50,454 nt of DNA, taken from assembly GCA_030560485.1 (NCBI GenBank), contig JAKTTS010000046.1, positions 1 to 50,454 of the forward strand, written 5' to 3'. Positions within the stretch are counted from its first letter, which is position 1, and every line of letters starts with the position of its first letter. The notes under the pieces were generated by a model. The model did no database searches and was not told where the DNA came from. It saw only the letters and a program-made list of their open reading frames with translations. Made by a program: the position numbers and the translations under genes. Source of the DNA: Ascoidea tarda (nom. inval.) (lineage: Eukaryota > Ascomycota > Saccharomycetes > Ascoideales > Ascoideaceae). Below are positions 23,901-36,898 of the stretch, one piece after another.

Positions 23901-25320
23901 GATAAGTAATTGGCAATGTGATTCTATTTCCCGAGTATATATGTTAATGATGTTATCATTGGTAGGTTTTCAATTATCATTACTCTGAGCGTTATCAAAT
24001 TATTAATTTATCAATTCAAAATCAAAGATTTAGTACCAGTTATAGACAATTGTTTTGCCATTGATATTGTTCAATCAAAAAATGCTATTGAAATATTAAT
24101 GGTTGACTGTATCAATCAGATGATGAGTTGTTGTTATACGAATGAGTCTCATACTCATCAAACGCTAATGATGATCAATTTTTCAACATTTTCACGTTGC
24201 ATCAAATTAAAACACTATCCATTGAGACAGCCATTTTAAATTTGCTAAATTAATTTGATGTTATTATTTGCTGGCAATCGTCTGCTGTTGGCATATTTTT
24301 TTGATTTAAATTGACCTGTGGTTATTTATTTGACGCTGACAAATTTCTTGTAACAGCTGCTAAATGAGGGTTTTTGATATTTGAGGACAAACAACATTAC
24401 ATTCAAATTTAGTGATGATGTGGCATTTAATATCATTGCTCATAATGACATTGATTAGGACGTTGATATTTCAGACAGAAAATCAATTTGCGGTTCTGTG
24501 TCTATTATTCATGGAATGTCACTTAGCGGGGCTTTAACATTTAAATGTCAGTTTCATCGTAGCAATCTAAAACTAAATACATTGTTTTAATTAGATTTAC
24601 AACAAAGTGATCTTCATCTCACCAAAGATAATTGATATTGGATTTTGATTTTTAAGAGCGATTATATGTTCTGATAAGAACTGCGCTGTCAGGTTTTTGA
24701 TGAACAAAGCCAATCGTGAAAGTTCAAAGCACAAATCCATTATTTTTCAAATTATTTCTGAGCATTTCGGCTTTACTTTTATTTATCAAAAGTTGACAAT
24801 GATCTCAATAAAGCAGACATTTTTGGCAGATTTTTAATTTCACACCACACCACTTTAGTAACTTGGCGAAATAGTGGTTCAATTCAGATCGCTTATTTTT
24901 GCTACAGCGTACTTGAGTTTTCTCTTGCACATAAGTGGAAGATGATCTTTTTTTCGTTTCGATTTTCGGTTTTATTTTCTATTCATTGGTTTTTATTCAC
25001 ACCAAAATTTTTTTGAGTTGACAAAAAGCCACCCGGCCAATAACATGCATGCACAAAAGCCGTAAAAATAAATATGAAATTTTGGGATTACAACAGTGTG
25101 TTTTTGCGTAATGTATTGACAAACACACTAAAACGCAAACTTTGGGGGGTTGTAAGTTAATGTTCAAATTCACGTTATCTGCCACCTTACATCTCATATA
25201 ATCGGCGCTTCTTTGTGTGGGTTTTATTGTATTTGTCTTCACTTTCAATATCGACGGATTTAACTACGCAATTCTCATTTAATCAATTCTCATTTTTTGT
25301 TTTAGTTATGTGCCATTTCT
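20944..25320 (+). mobile_element. CopA-4: near full-length copia fossil
   Basis: Plus-strand element, head-to-head with CopA-3. I see a Gag-like stretch (about 21040-21640), integrase (22292-22504, NEFTLKSFTNFC), the integrase tail (about 22680-22870, MFLGKKSKMKF), a linker and reverse transcriptase region (about 22990-24000), RNase H (about 24240-24850, SKVDNDLNKADIF) and a diverged 3' LTR. I could not define its 5' LTR. Many breaks; it is among the more worn copies. Confidence 0.7.
25097..25320 (+). repeat. 3' LTR of CopA-4 (diverged)
   Basis: It follows a GGGATTACAAC stretch like the one before the 3' LTR of CopA-8. It then shows TGTGTTTTTGCG and further on TCATATAATCGGCGCTTCT, which parallel the CopA LTR block order. 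Similarity is weak and the ends are approximate. Confidence 0.45.
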
Positions 25321-25424
25321 AACATCTGCTATAAATTCTCAACAAAATTTGACTTTTTACCGGCTTAAATCATAAAAACCGCTCAATCTATCTAACCGTC
25401 ACAAAAAGTTCAGAATTAGTCCGC

Positions 25425-25646
25425 TTAATCATGATCATCTAAAATGTAGTAGCGTCGATAAATGCTTTGTTTTCTAAGCTAAAATTATAAATCAAAAGTA
25501 TAGGAGCACGTGGAGCGGAATATATAAAATTCAGTGTAGAAGAAAACGTGTACATATACATCACATATAGATCAGGAATAAAATACGTATCAATATGCAT
25601 GTCTACTGGCCGCGCCTCAAAACTTTGCTGTAATTGAACATCTCAA
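25425..25646 (-). repeat. 3' LTR of CopA-5
   Basis: Inverted CopA LTR with the block GTGGAGCGGAATATATAAAA (about 25512) and ACGTATCAATATGCATGTCT (about 25585) in the expected order. The inner end is approximate. Confidence 0.6.
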
Positions 25647-28600
25647 ATTTTTCCATATTTGATCTGCCCTTAAATGCCGGCCGGCCAAGCGGTGTTCAGT
25701 TGATACTAAACACATCTTTTTTAAATAAAAAAATAAATAGAAAACTAATGAAAAAATTAAAATAAAAATGTTATTTTTTCAGAAGTGTGGCTGGAAAATC
25801 TCAGATCTGTTGTCTTAAAATTGATCCATTTGAATTGGTTGGCTGTCTAGCCGGCTCAAAAAATTTGAAAAAAAAAGGGGATTGGCAATCATATCTGCAA
25901 GATGGACAGCCGTGTCAACTTTTGATAAATAAACCTGAACACTGATATGTTCAAAAATAAAATGATAAAAAATCGATATGAGTTTTCTATTTATATGATT
26001 GGTAGATAACTTACCTATATTATTAACCATGTCATTATCACGATGTATAAATGACTTTAGCAGTTAAACACAACATCAGTAAGAACATTTGCAAAAAAAA
26101 AATCATTTCTTTGACTTTCTCAGTAACAAAAATGAATTCCACATTATGGTTCAAAAAAAAACCTGACATTTGAGTTTTGGGGATTTATTTAAATTGCAAT
26201 GGATTGATTAAAAACATAAAACATATAAGTGTTTTTTCTGCTTGAAGAGTTTCTTGCCTAATTAATTTTACGATGGCCACTGAGTTTTTCTTCTTGACAA
26301 AAATCGTACTGAATTGTCATTTTGTTTAATTTCAAATTTTTTAAAATTTAATGAGCAGGACTCAAATGCCACTTCGAGCCATTTGTAATTAACGAGTAAA
26401 TAATATCAACAAAAAATAATATGTTAATTCTATAGCCGCAACAATCAAACAGCATGCCAATAATTGGGTGATATAAAATGGCGTTCACATCAGTTAGTAT
26501 TTCTGTTTGGTGCAGCATTCAAATATTGTAAGGGTGGACCACCATTTCTGTGGGGTGCCTATGAGGTTCATATACTTGAAAATTAGCCACCAACTAGTTG
26601 ATATTGCTCTTCACTGACACCTTTATATTTTTGTTTTATTGGATATTTTCAAGGGTTAAAAACTTGCCTTAGTATGATCGAACAATTTTTATTTTGAATT
26701 AAGAGTTTCAAAATTTTTTAAAAGTCACAGTATTTTTTTTGAAAACACCAAAAATAATATCATGATGGACTCATGGTCTCAAAACACAGTCACAGTTCTG
26801 ATTAGTTAAAAAAAGCTCACTAGGTTTGAGCATTGCCGTTATATGCTTAATGTGGGAAAAAGCATTTCCCATTGTATATTACAAACAAAAAGATCACCGT
26901 TTTCGTCTACAGCCAAATTTATTTCAAATCTTATTTTGAGGTGAGTCAGGATCAACATCAAAACGTAGTGGCCAAATGATGAAAACCGCTTTATTATTAT
27001 TATTTTAATAAATAGCAGTAATGACATCTATTTGATGAGCAGGATATCATTTAAAAACAGCAAATGCAAATAGTATTTTAACACATTATTAGCAAAAAAC
27101 GGAAGTGATGTTATTTTCTATTGTCAATACCTTTAATCCGCGGTTGTATTGTTTGGCTAACATCGTTAGCTTGAACTGACTAGCTGGACAATTTTTGGTA
27201 GCTCAACACCCATCGAGATTTATTGGGCTTTTTCCTAAAAAAAACATTTTGCAATAGATACTGGTTTGTTTTCTATAATAGCGGAAAGGTTTTAGAGAAA
27301 GAAGATTTCACATAAAAATATTAATATTAAGGTTCCTAATTTTGGCACCCACAAATGCTTTCAACATTCTAAACAAACAATTCAAGTTTTGATAAATTTT
27401 TTTTTATTTTAGCGTTACTATTTTAAATTATTATCGATATCGTCTTTTTTACTATAAGGTCTTTTAGTGATTTTATATTCATCGTGAAATCTGTCGATCA
27501 AATTTAATTTGTCAACCAGTAAATTGGCTTCTCAATGAAAAGTTGCATAAGTATGTTTCTTTTCAATATTAATTGCGGCATCCATGAGATTCGTTTTATC
27601 AATAATGACAGCATTTTTATCATCATAGACAAAAAACATATCAATTAATGTGTTTTGATTTTAATTCTTTTTTTTTTGATAGTGCTAGTAACAGGTTTTT
27701 TATTCACGAAAATAGATTTTTTTCCTGTATCATTATATGAAAGTTGAAGAACGCCAACGGCCGAAACACTATCATTACCAGCAGAAATAAACAGCTTTTT
27801 TTTAAATGAGATTTATGATTCATCACAAACACATTGAGAGGCTACAGCCACAGAGTCATTTTTAACATTGTTAACTTTATAATCTTATTTCTGTTCATTA
27901 AAACAGACAAAACAGCAAACGACAGATATATCGGCAAAAATAGCTAAACAATGAACCATAAAAAATATTGCAAAGACTGCAAAACCAAACACTTTGCGTT
28001 GTTTGTCTTTATCTTGATTACCAAATAACGTTAAGAATGGTTCATCAACTACCATTCTTTAAAACCGTGGAATCAAATTTAACAGATATATTTCAAATTC
28101 AAAAACTTTATTTCATTAATATTTAGGCACATCACTTTTCAGCAACAATCTTTTTGGTTTTTTTGTCATGATTTTTTGCAAGCTCTCCCGCAAAGCATTA
28201 TGGGGTGATTTATAGAGATCCAACATTTTATGTTTGCTACCATTTGCGAAACATAAATCTGTAAAAAGTTGTCTTGCAAACTGATATAAATTTTCAATCT
28301 AACAATATTTTTTGCCAGATAAATAATAAAAATCGTTTCACCAAAATATTAGATTTTGAAAAAAAGAAGATGAATTTTTTAATTTAATAATCAACAAAAA
28401 CCTGAAGAACTCATAAACCAAAACTATTTAATATCACGTTTTATTGGCTGCTGTTGTAGACATCAAAACAAAAATATGTAGATGAAACAGTGAAGAATGA
28501 TTTCCAAACTCGTGGTAGTCGTTTTGGTAATGACCGTTGTTGCTTTTGCTTTAAAATAGGCCCCCTCATTTTTTATCATCATTTATTATTACATTATATA

Positions 28601-29841
28601 ACATTACTGCTTTAAAACCAACAGGTTTTGTGAAAAAAAAAAAAAAATCATAGCTTGTCACAAAAGCAAAAATTATGTTCATCACACCAACGTAACATTG
28701 GTTTGATCTACTGGCTAATTTTGTGACTAACAAAATATCCACAAACAAAGAAACATTTTTTACCGAGGGTCAGATGGGCGGCGTAGTTGTTGAGAATGAA
28801 TATACATTCTATTTATGTACAGCGAACATAACAGACGTTATTTAAATTGAATCCTTTTTTGATCCGCACAATGCCAATAGCTCCAGCAGCAATTTACATG
28901 TTTCAAATATTTTTTATTTCATTCTTCATTTGTTTAAATTCGAAATCCTACTTTTGATTGGGAGGAATATGCTGAGACGCATTAGAATCAAAGTAAAATT
29001 TTTTCAGAATCTAAGACTATCTTTTCATTAGCATTTAGCAACCAGATCATTTTTGATAGTCTATCCAAATTTTTTGATTTGTTTCATGAATTGTTTAAAA
29101 AGCCAAGCATTCCAACGAATGATGGTTTTTTCAATGACATGGGTAGGACATTTTTTTCTCTCTATTTTTGTCGCGTGTGTGTTTCTTATCACTTTAGGCA
29201 ATCAAAACAAAAATAGCAGGACTAACCATAATTTTATGAAATATAGCATTAGCAAAGGTATCACTAAGAATGTAATTTGAAAATATTTTAGCTTGAGGTG
29301 ATGTAATTAATTTTTGATCTGCAAAATCATTAAATATATTTTTTAAATAGTTATTATTGAAAAATGAAAGCGGCCTTGAAAATGGCAGTAACGAGGTTTT
29401 TATTATTGCTTTTACTTAAACTTCTTGAAAGCGTATTTCGAAACATGTTGAAACTTTTTTTGAGGCTAATGAACGATCTTCCGTCACTAGTTGATAACGA
29501 GCAATGTATTAAAAAGGCGCCTATGACTCTAACATTATTATAAAACTTTTCTGGTTTAAAAAATATTTGAGGGACATTGCGGAAGTTGTATAGTTAGCCG
29601 TATCAAGCAAGAAGAACCGATTTTTGAATGATCAGCGAATAGGAAATGAAGTTTACCAATCTATTTATTTTTCACGTTTGGTTACGATCACATAACTTGT
29701 ACTGGATTTGATATATCGTTGAGTTAAAAGCTGATACCGTGCTGCTTTAAAATTTTTAGTTGAATCCTAAATAGTGAAATTGCAGCATCGCGCGACTTTT
29801 TTAATTTACGCCAGAAAACTGACGATATTTAAAATAAAAAT

Positions 29842-30066
29842 TGTCAGAAATAGTGAATAATTAATACGGATAATTAAAATTAATTAAATGATAATAAAAA
29901 AAATAATTACCATGTGATTAAAATTAGAACTATAAATGATAAAAAAAAAAGCTTGAACGATAAAAATATTGCTTGTAGAAAGCGATACAGCATGCTTTAA
30001 GCCAACACATTATATTCCAATAAACATTGCGTGCCCATGGGCATGTCCATGAGTCAACTCTCAACA
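29842..30066 (-). repeat. 5' LTR of CopA-5
   Basis: 225 bp. On the minus strand it begins TGTTGAGAGTTGACTCATGG and ends TCTGACA. The inverted TTGAACGATAAAAATATTGC block at about 29963 aligns with the shared CopA core. Confidence 0.68.
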
Positions 30067-30151
30067 ATCTAGTTACCATCGTGGCAAGTATTTTTTCTTG
30101 AATATTTTCAAATCAATAAATGGTATCAAAGTAATAATGGATAGCAATATC
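30067..30151. other. 85-bp spacer between two head-to-head elements
   Basis: This sequence separates the 5' LTRs of CopA-5 and CopA-6. It contains TGGTATCAAAG at 30121-30131, which resembles the classical LTR-element primer site TGGTATCAGAGC. It lies on the wrong side of the CopA-6 LTR to serve that element, so it could be a scrap of an older element or chance. Confidence 0.5.
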
Positions 30152-30375
30152 TGTTGAAGCGTGAACTATTATCACGCACTTTTACAGGCACGACTGCACA
30201 TCGGTAATCTCCATGCTACCAGGACATTTTGTACTCTAATATACGATGTATGTATTTAGTGCCTCCCGCTCCAAATTTCTTGTTTATATCATTACCCTTT
30301 GAATAATTTATTAACTACCACTTCACTACCGATATATCACTTGTTATTTTCTGAATCTAGTGTAAACAATCTCCA
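30152..30375 (+). repeat. 5' LTR of CopA-6
   Basis: 224 bp, TGTTGAAGCGTGAACTATTA at the start and AACAATCTCCA at the end, so TG...CA. The likely Gag ATG is at 30377, one base after the LTR. Confidence 0.83.
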
Positions 30376-33300
30376 AATGATTACAAGCCACATCGCAAAC
30401 GTTTGCTGCCATTATTCAGAAAAGTTGTGTGATGCTGCCATTTTTTTTATCCAGGATTTGTTTTTTAATCACAAAGCTGCTGAGTATGGTGATTTATATC
30501 ATAAATTCATTAAACCTGGTATTGTTTTAATTCATGACATTGATATCGAAAAGGTTACTATTGCGTTGGTTTTTAATTTGCATTGATAGGTTACTAAAGT
30601 GATGATCCCTGCCGTGTTAGAAAAGGTTTTTTACAACGGTTTGTTTGGTTGTGAAAAATTAGTACAACCTGAAAAGCTTTATGTTAATATTGGGGCCGTA
30701 GCCGTTATTTTATTCGTTCAGTCTTTAATCACTAGTGAATGGAAAGATCAGATGAGCTTCTAAAAAAATTGGAATTATTTTTTTTTTGAATGCCAATGAA
30801 GCATTGGAGCATCACGTTTCAAAGATTTCTTTTGATTTCGGTTCTTCTCATTTTTTTATATAAGCAAAAACTGCTTTGTAAGCTGTAAACTAAAAGTAGG
30901 CCAATTTACTGAGATTACAAATTTTAAAGCCCATGTTAAAGATAATTTTACTGTTCATTATTAAAATGGGCTAAAGTTACAAAAAATTTCATTTGCCCCA
31001 AAAAATACAAGTTCAATTTTTTTTTTTGCAGCTACTAATAACGATGCTAAGTTTACATTTGTTAGTGATGAACTTTATAGTGGTATGTTGATGGTTTATC
31101 AAAAAGTCCCAAATGGATTTTTAGAGTGTTGCTTTAAAATTAAAGAAATTGCCATTGCCAATGTTTTTTTTCTTGAAAGGCTAAGTAAACTTGACAGATC
31201 AGCTAAAATCAAAACCGCAAAATTTTTTAATGTCAAAATGGATGATTCCCCAAGCAGTTACGTCAATTATAAAAGTAAGACAGCAAAAATTATCAAAAAA
31301 TTGTTGACTAGGAGCTCGAACTAAATATTTCAATTGGCTCATGTTGACCTTGTTGGTCCATCACTTACGACTGCTGTTGATGAGACAAGACATTATCTTA
31401 CTGTTGTTGTTAATTATTCGGGTTATATTTTGTTCACTCATTTGGCTGATCGGTTGTTGGTTAATAAAAAACTCATATATCAACTCAAAAACTTTTTAAA
31501 TGCATTGAGTAAAAAGTGATTTTGGCAAAATCAGACGATGAGTTTGCTAATAAAATCTTCAGTGATTTTTGTGTTAATAATAGTATCAAGCATAAATGTC
31601 AGTTCCATATTACTGTCACGAAAATAGGTTTTGATGAGCGCTTGAAAGAGTCTTTAATTCAAAAAAAAGAATTTTTTTAATAAAAAAAGATGGTTTTGAT
31701 AAACTATAGAATCAAGCTGTTAAAAGTGCCTCCCACTTGTTTGATTTAATTTTTAGAGAATAGTCACTGAAAGTAAATACATTATACAGAACTTTGGTTA
31801 AAAATTCAGTTGGTGTCAAACATTTTGGAGTAAATGGTTGTGATTCTTATTCAATGAATCCATTGATTTTGCTTTTAAAAGAATTACCTGATATTGATGT
31901 TTATTATTGTTTAATCGGTTACAATGAATACGGGAAGGCTTATAGAGTTTACAATCTCTGCAATGCAACAGCGGTGGTAGCTTTCAATATCGCATTGATG
32001 AAGCAAAATTTTCATTAAAAGAAAAACTGTTTTTATTTGCTGTTGTCATTAGTGGTCCTGCAGTTGAAATCACTCTAGTTTTTTATAGATCTATAATAAG
32101 AAAATTAATTACGCTCAAAACTAATAAAAAAATTATCCCCATAAGTAAAAAAGATGGTACTATTGACAAGATATTTACTGATTCATCTTCAGACAGCAAT
32201 GATTAACAAGCCGAGTCTGTGAATAATAATATTATCTTTGATAGAGATTATACCTCTAATTCTGATGAAACTGGAAAATCTGAAAATAGTACTGAAAGTA
32301 GTCGATTTTTCAATGATGCTCAAGACACTTTTTCTTGCACTGATCGAAGAAATAAAAGTAATTGGTTAATATCAACAAAACGCAACAATAAATATGTCCA
32401 TGATAAACATGACGCTTTTGGCAGCATTATCAAATGGTATACAAATCAGGAACGAGATACAATTAAACGTCAGTTAGTTATAGTTTTCTTGCTGATTGCG
32501 TTTATAGCTGCTATTACTCAAAAACCAAAAATTGCTGAGCAAGAATGAACTGCTGCCCGTCTCAAGGAGTTACCCGCTAATGATGATAACGACACGTATT
32601 TGTTGATACACCTTTCCTCAAAAAAATAAGATGTTTTTTGCTGCCAGGTTTTCGCCATATAGAAAGTCCTACAGGTCAATTTTGAAAAAAGCTGGATTAC
32701 TTGCTCAAGGAAATAGTCAGAGCGAATGTATTGACTCTTGAGAAGCATTTAGTGCAGGTATTAAATATAAAAGTTTCAAAATACTCATTGCTGTTGCTGT
32801 TTCATAATAATGCACTGCGCATCAAATAGATGTCAGTACCGCATTTCTTAATATTGAAATTGACAAAGAAATTTATATGAAAGAATCACCACTTTTTGCC
32901 AATGCTGCTGACTGATCAAATATTTGAAGCCGCATGAATAAGGTTTTGGAACTAGCCAACTTCATATTTGTTAGTATAACAAATTGATTAATGGTCTATT
33001 TTACACCGGGTTTAAAAGATCTATGCCAGAAGATGGAGCGTTTTATCTCAGCTCCAAAAAAGGGCAAATGTTTGTGGGAATTGTATGTCTATCATTTTAT
33101 CATTGCTAATTTTTGTGACCATATTACAAATAGTGGCATGCTTGTTTAGTGTTTCAATTTTGAGATCAAAACTTTAGGACTAATCACGTGCAGAATTCTT
33201 GGATTTTATATTGTCCAATCTAACGATGAATTTACTGTTTCAATCAACAATTATGTTTGCAAAATGGTTGTTAATCTCAAAATAAATAAATCTAACTGAT

Positions 33301-34295
33301 AGTCAAACTCAATGATGGTTAATCTTTATAAACTGCTAGTTCTTGAAAATTGCAAAAGACTCTTTCAAAAGATGAATATTTTTATCGGTCCATTATTTTT
33401 CTAGTTATGTTTTCAAGGAATTGTATACGCTACATTATTGCATGTGGTGTTAAATTTTTCTGTTGCTATTTTTAAGGACCTGCTGAGTACAGTGTAAGCG
33501 ATGCCAAAAAAAGTCTTTTAGTATTTCAAAGTTAATGACATGTCTATTTTTTATCATAAAGCCGCTGGTGTTAATTTTGTTGATTTCAGCGACACTGATT
33601 TTAACTGGTGACTTTGCTGACAGAAAATTGGTTGACGGCTATATTTTTTTTATCATTGATTTGTCTGTAACTTGGAGCTCCGAAAAACATATGTCTGTGT
33701 CATTATTGAGTTGTGAAACAGAGTACTTTTTTTTTTCTGAAGCGGCCAAAACTATGCTTTTCACTAATCTAGAGTTACATGATATTAGTGTTTTGACTGC
33801 TCGGACGATCATTTATTGTTACAACGACTTTGATGTAAGTTTAGCAAATTATTTTACAAATCATAGAAATTCAAAACACATTTCAATCCGGTACTACATT
33901 ATTCATGATCATACTGGTGATGCTTTTAAATTAGCAAAAATTGATACTGCTGTCAACTTAGCTGACATGTTGACAAAAGATTATCCTACTCTTATGTTCA
34001 CAAATTTTTTAAATTGTCTTATATGTAAATAATACATTGGGCAGATATTCTTACTTTATTTCATTTGTCATACTGTATTATGAGAAAATCTTTTTCTTCC
34101 TCTATTTAAAGGGTTTTTTTCTATTTGGATTTAATTGATTTATTTATAGTTGCTTTTTGCTTTATGGCATTAAAGTCAATATATTCCTTTTTGTCTAGCG
34201 CCGATGATTTAGGGCATTATCTGTGACCCTCGGGCCTCAGAAGAATCTCATGTAATATATACTGAATGATGCATGCGGCCATCAACTACAAGATT

Positions 34296-34514
34296 GCGTT
34301 AAAACGTGAACTATTATCCCAAACTATGAGACGGACAACTGCAAATGCGAGGTCACACTGCTGAAAAAACACGTTGTCTTGCAATCTACGACGTTTATAT
34401 TTAGCCTCGCTTCAATTTTGTTGTTTTTATCTTTTATGGTTTATTGGTGTACTAACTACAACTTCACTACCAATATTATAGTGGTTAATTATTGTATTCA
34501 CTATAAACAATCAC
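34296..34514 (+). repeat. LTR shared by CopA-6 (3') and CopA-7 (5')
   Basis: It holds AAAACGTGAACTATTATCCC, CACGTTGTCTTGCAATCTAC and ACAACTTCACTACCAATATT, matching the 30152 LTR throughout. It follows the RNase H end of CopA-6 and is itself followed by a second, shortened internal region. Confidence 0.82.
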
Positions 34515-35494
34515 AAACAATTCCCACCGCATTTTAGCCAATTTTCATATTAATGACTTCATCGCCATGCCATCATTATGATGGTTTGTAAGCAGAACAT
34601 TTATATGTAACATAAACTGAAATAACTTCTGATTAGAATTTTAGCGTATATGGCGGAATTATTGTCAATATATTATTTTTTAGGCACTGTATTTTTTTGG
34701 AAATATAACTTTGCGTCTACTTGTTATAGCAATATTTAGAAACAAGCTGTTTGTCATTTAAACACTGCTAATTTAGCTTTAATATAATTAAAACCAAATA
34801 GCATCTCAAATTAATATGGTGTCAATTCCGCAGCTGATTTCAGTGCTTTTGGTGAGGCAATTAGGTTGGTCTGATTTCACAGAGAAAATCACTTGGTGGC
34901 TCTATGGTTTCAATCAATAAAAGAACATTTACATAACGCTCCAAATCCAATCTGTGGCATTTATTGATGGCGTGCAAACCGAAATTGATTGGTATTGCTG
35001 AAGCAGTCAAAAAATATTTTTACCAAAAAATTGTTTATTGATATTGGGGTAAAGCTGGTACAGCCAGTTCTATATTGTGATATTTACTCTGCTTTAGTTT
35101 TTACTAAAGTTTCGGCTAATCACAGAGATTCAACGCACTAATTCATTAGAATTCATTTTATTCTTTGGCATATCAGTGTTGTCTTTATTTATCAAGGGCT
35201 GAGAAACATGTCAATTAAAAAAATATGGTAAAAAAAACATTATCTTTTTCCACTCTCTGAAACTGGTGAGATTGTCATTCATTTTCATTGATTAATTCAG
35301 GTTGGTCGGGGTTTTGGGTTCATTCTGGTTCCCTGATAAATTTGAAACTTGGTTTTTTCATATTTTTTTCACTTGCCATTTTTTGATTTTTCTTTAGTCC
35401 TCAAATTTTTTGAACCAATAAAGCGTAACGCCAGTGAGCGGTTGCTATAAGGAGATTTTTGAAAGAAAGTTATGCAATGAGCAACTACAGGATT

Positions 35495-35715
35495 GTGCTA
35501 AAGTGTGACTTATTGACAAGTTTATCGATCCGCAAATGATGCGTGACAGTTGTGTAATGTTTAAAAAAACGTTATTTGGTACTTCACATCTTATCAATTT
35601 CACCCCTTCCCGCTAAATTAATTTTTGTTTTTGTCGATTCTTGTAAAACCAGTTTATCAATATTCGATACAATTATCCAATCAGTCATAATTATTTTTAT
35701 TGAGTATAAACATTT
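35495..35715 (+). repeat. 3' LTR of CopA-7
   Basis: It is preceded by GCAACTACAGGATTG, like the ATCAACTACAAGATTG before the LTR at 34296. It continues TGCTAAAGTGTGACTTATTG and later CACCCCTTCCCGCTAAATTA, in CopA LTR order. Diverged; the end is approximate. Confidence 0.6.
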
Positions 35716-36898
35716 TTTGACACCATAAATATTAAAAAAATGTTTTAATAGCCAGGCTTTAATATACCCGGCAATTAAATTTTGAAAGCCATAAAAAAGA
35801 TTGTTTCATAATTTTGATATTAAAAATTAATTGGCTATTCAAAAACCAACCGTCGGCCGCAGTCAATCTGCTACGAAAACCCAGGGGTTTCAAGTTTCGC
35901 CTACAATATCTGTTTTCTACTAAAAACCATGAATGACTTTTAAAGAAACAAATGATGATTCAAAAATTTTATTAAAAATATCATTCTGAAAACTCAAATG
36001 AAATATTAATAATTATAAATACTTCTAATTTTTCATTCAATTGTAATTTGAAAAACAAAATTATGTTTAAGGTAAAAAAAATAAGACACCAAAATCAAAT
36101 AAAACCTCAAGATAAAAAAACTCCCAATAACTTGATTCAATAAATGATCAAACTCAAAAATAAAAATATTAAAAAGTGATTTTGAAAATATGTGTGTCGA
36201 GGTTTTGTGAATGGTATAACAAAAAGCTATCATAACGGTTGTACTTAGCCAATAAAAAAATTATTTTAATAATGTTAATCTTGTATCAAAAAATTTTTAG
36301 AGTTGAAAAATAAAACCAAAAACTCAAAAACACTCAAGAATTAAAGAAGACGAAAAAATAGTAGCCAGTTATGTTATTGAGAAAAAAAAAAACTTTAATA
36401 AAATTTATGATTCTGCATGACAAGCCCCGCTACACAGCCACAAATTTAATGAAATTTTTTGAAATAGCTGACATAAAAAAAAAATCCCTCAATAAAAAAA
36501 ATCACATGATTAAAGATCTGATTGTTCAAAACATTAAATAATGACAAATCAATATAATGGATTTAGTAACAACATTAACTATTATAGATAAAGAGAAATC
36601 ATAAAATGAACAATTAAAATATTAACAATTATATCAATCAATAGAAACAATAACAAAAAAATTTTATAAATTTGTCATCCCCATAATTTTAACTAAATGC
36701 CTCGAAGTTTTCAAAGGAGATTAAATCACAAAAGCTTGATTGCAATTTTAAAACCATTGGTAAATTTTTACTAATTATTAACAAACCCCAGAAAAATAAA
36801 AGTTGGCAAAATGATCTTATTTCTTAATCAAATCGCAAAATGAAAAAATAAAAATTAGTTGTATTAATGATATCCTTAAAACCTCAAACAGTCTCAAT
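35716..36898. other. Unassigned A-rich spacer between CopA-7 and CopA-8
   Basis: About 1.2 kb, very A-rich on the plus strand. No recognised protein similarity, LTR block or tandem repeat. A 66-codon minus frame (36033-36233) has no family resemblance. It could be older element debris beyond recognition or unique DNA. Confidence 0.5.

Larger units (their letters stand above)
25425..30066 (-). mobile_element. CopA-5: full-length copia fossil
   Basis: About 4.6 kb on the minus strand with LTRs at both ends. In order there is Gag (about 29700-29840), the pre-integrase region (28566-28748, VGFKAVMLYNV), integrase (about 28150-28500, LFTDLCFANGSKHKM), a linker (about 27200-27900), reverse transcriptase (26600-27030) and RNase H (25815-26030, SKVDTAVHLADMI). 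The RNase H tail is still readable. Many breaks. Its linker-to-reverse-transcriptase part is closely similar to CopA-8. Confidence 0.83.
30152..34514 (+). mobile_element. CopA-6: full-length copia fossil, best-preserved CopA copy
   Basis: About 4.4 kb with LTRs at 30152-30375 and 34296-34514. The internal order is Gag (30377-30586, ITSHIANVCCHYSEKLCDAA), pre-integrase (31085-31324), integrase core (31334-31519, AHVDLVGPSLTTAVDETRHY), integrase tail (31794-32018), linker (32219-32548), reverse transcriptase (about 32620-33450, DVSTAFL) and RNase H (33535-34032, LSCETEYFFFSEAAKT and DTAVNLADMLTKD). The RNase H stretch of 165 residues is the longest open piece in the CopA family here. It is broken (roughly ten or more changes) but younger than its neighbours. 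Confidence 0.9.
34296..35715 (+). mobile_element. CopA-7: short, internally deleted copia fossil
   Basis: LTR - about 1 kb internal - LTR. The internal part begins with Gag-like sequence after the shared LTR (about 34550-34700). It ends in an RNase H tail (about 35100-35200, similar to NHRNSKHISIRY in CopA-6), so most of the middle is absent. The 3' LTR is at about 35495-35715. It shares its left LTR with CopA-6, giving an LTR-element-LTR-element-LTR tandem. Confidence 0.68.
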
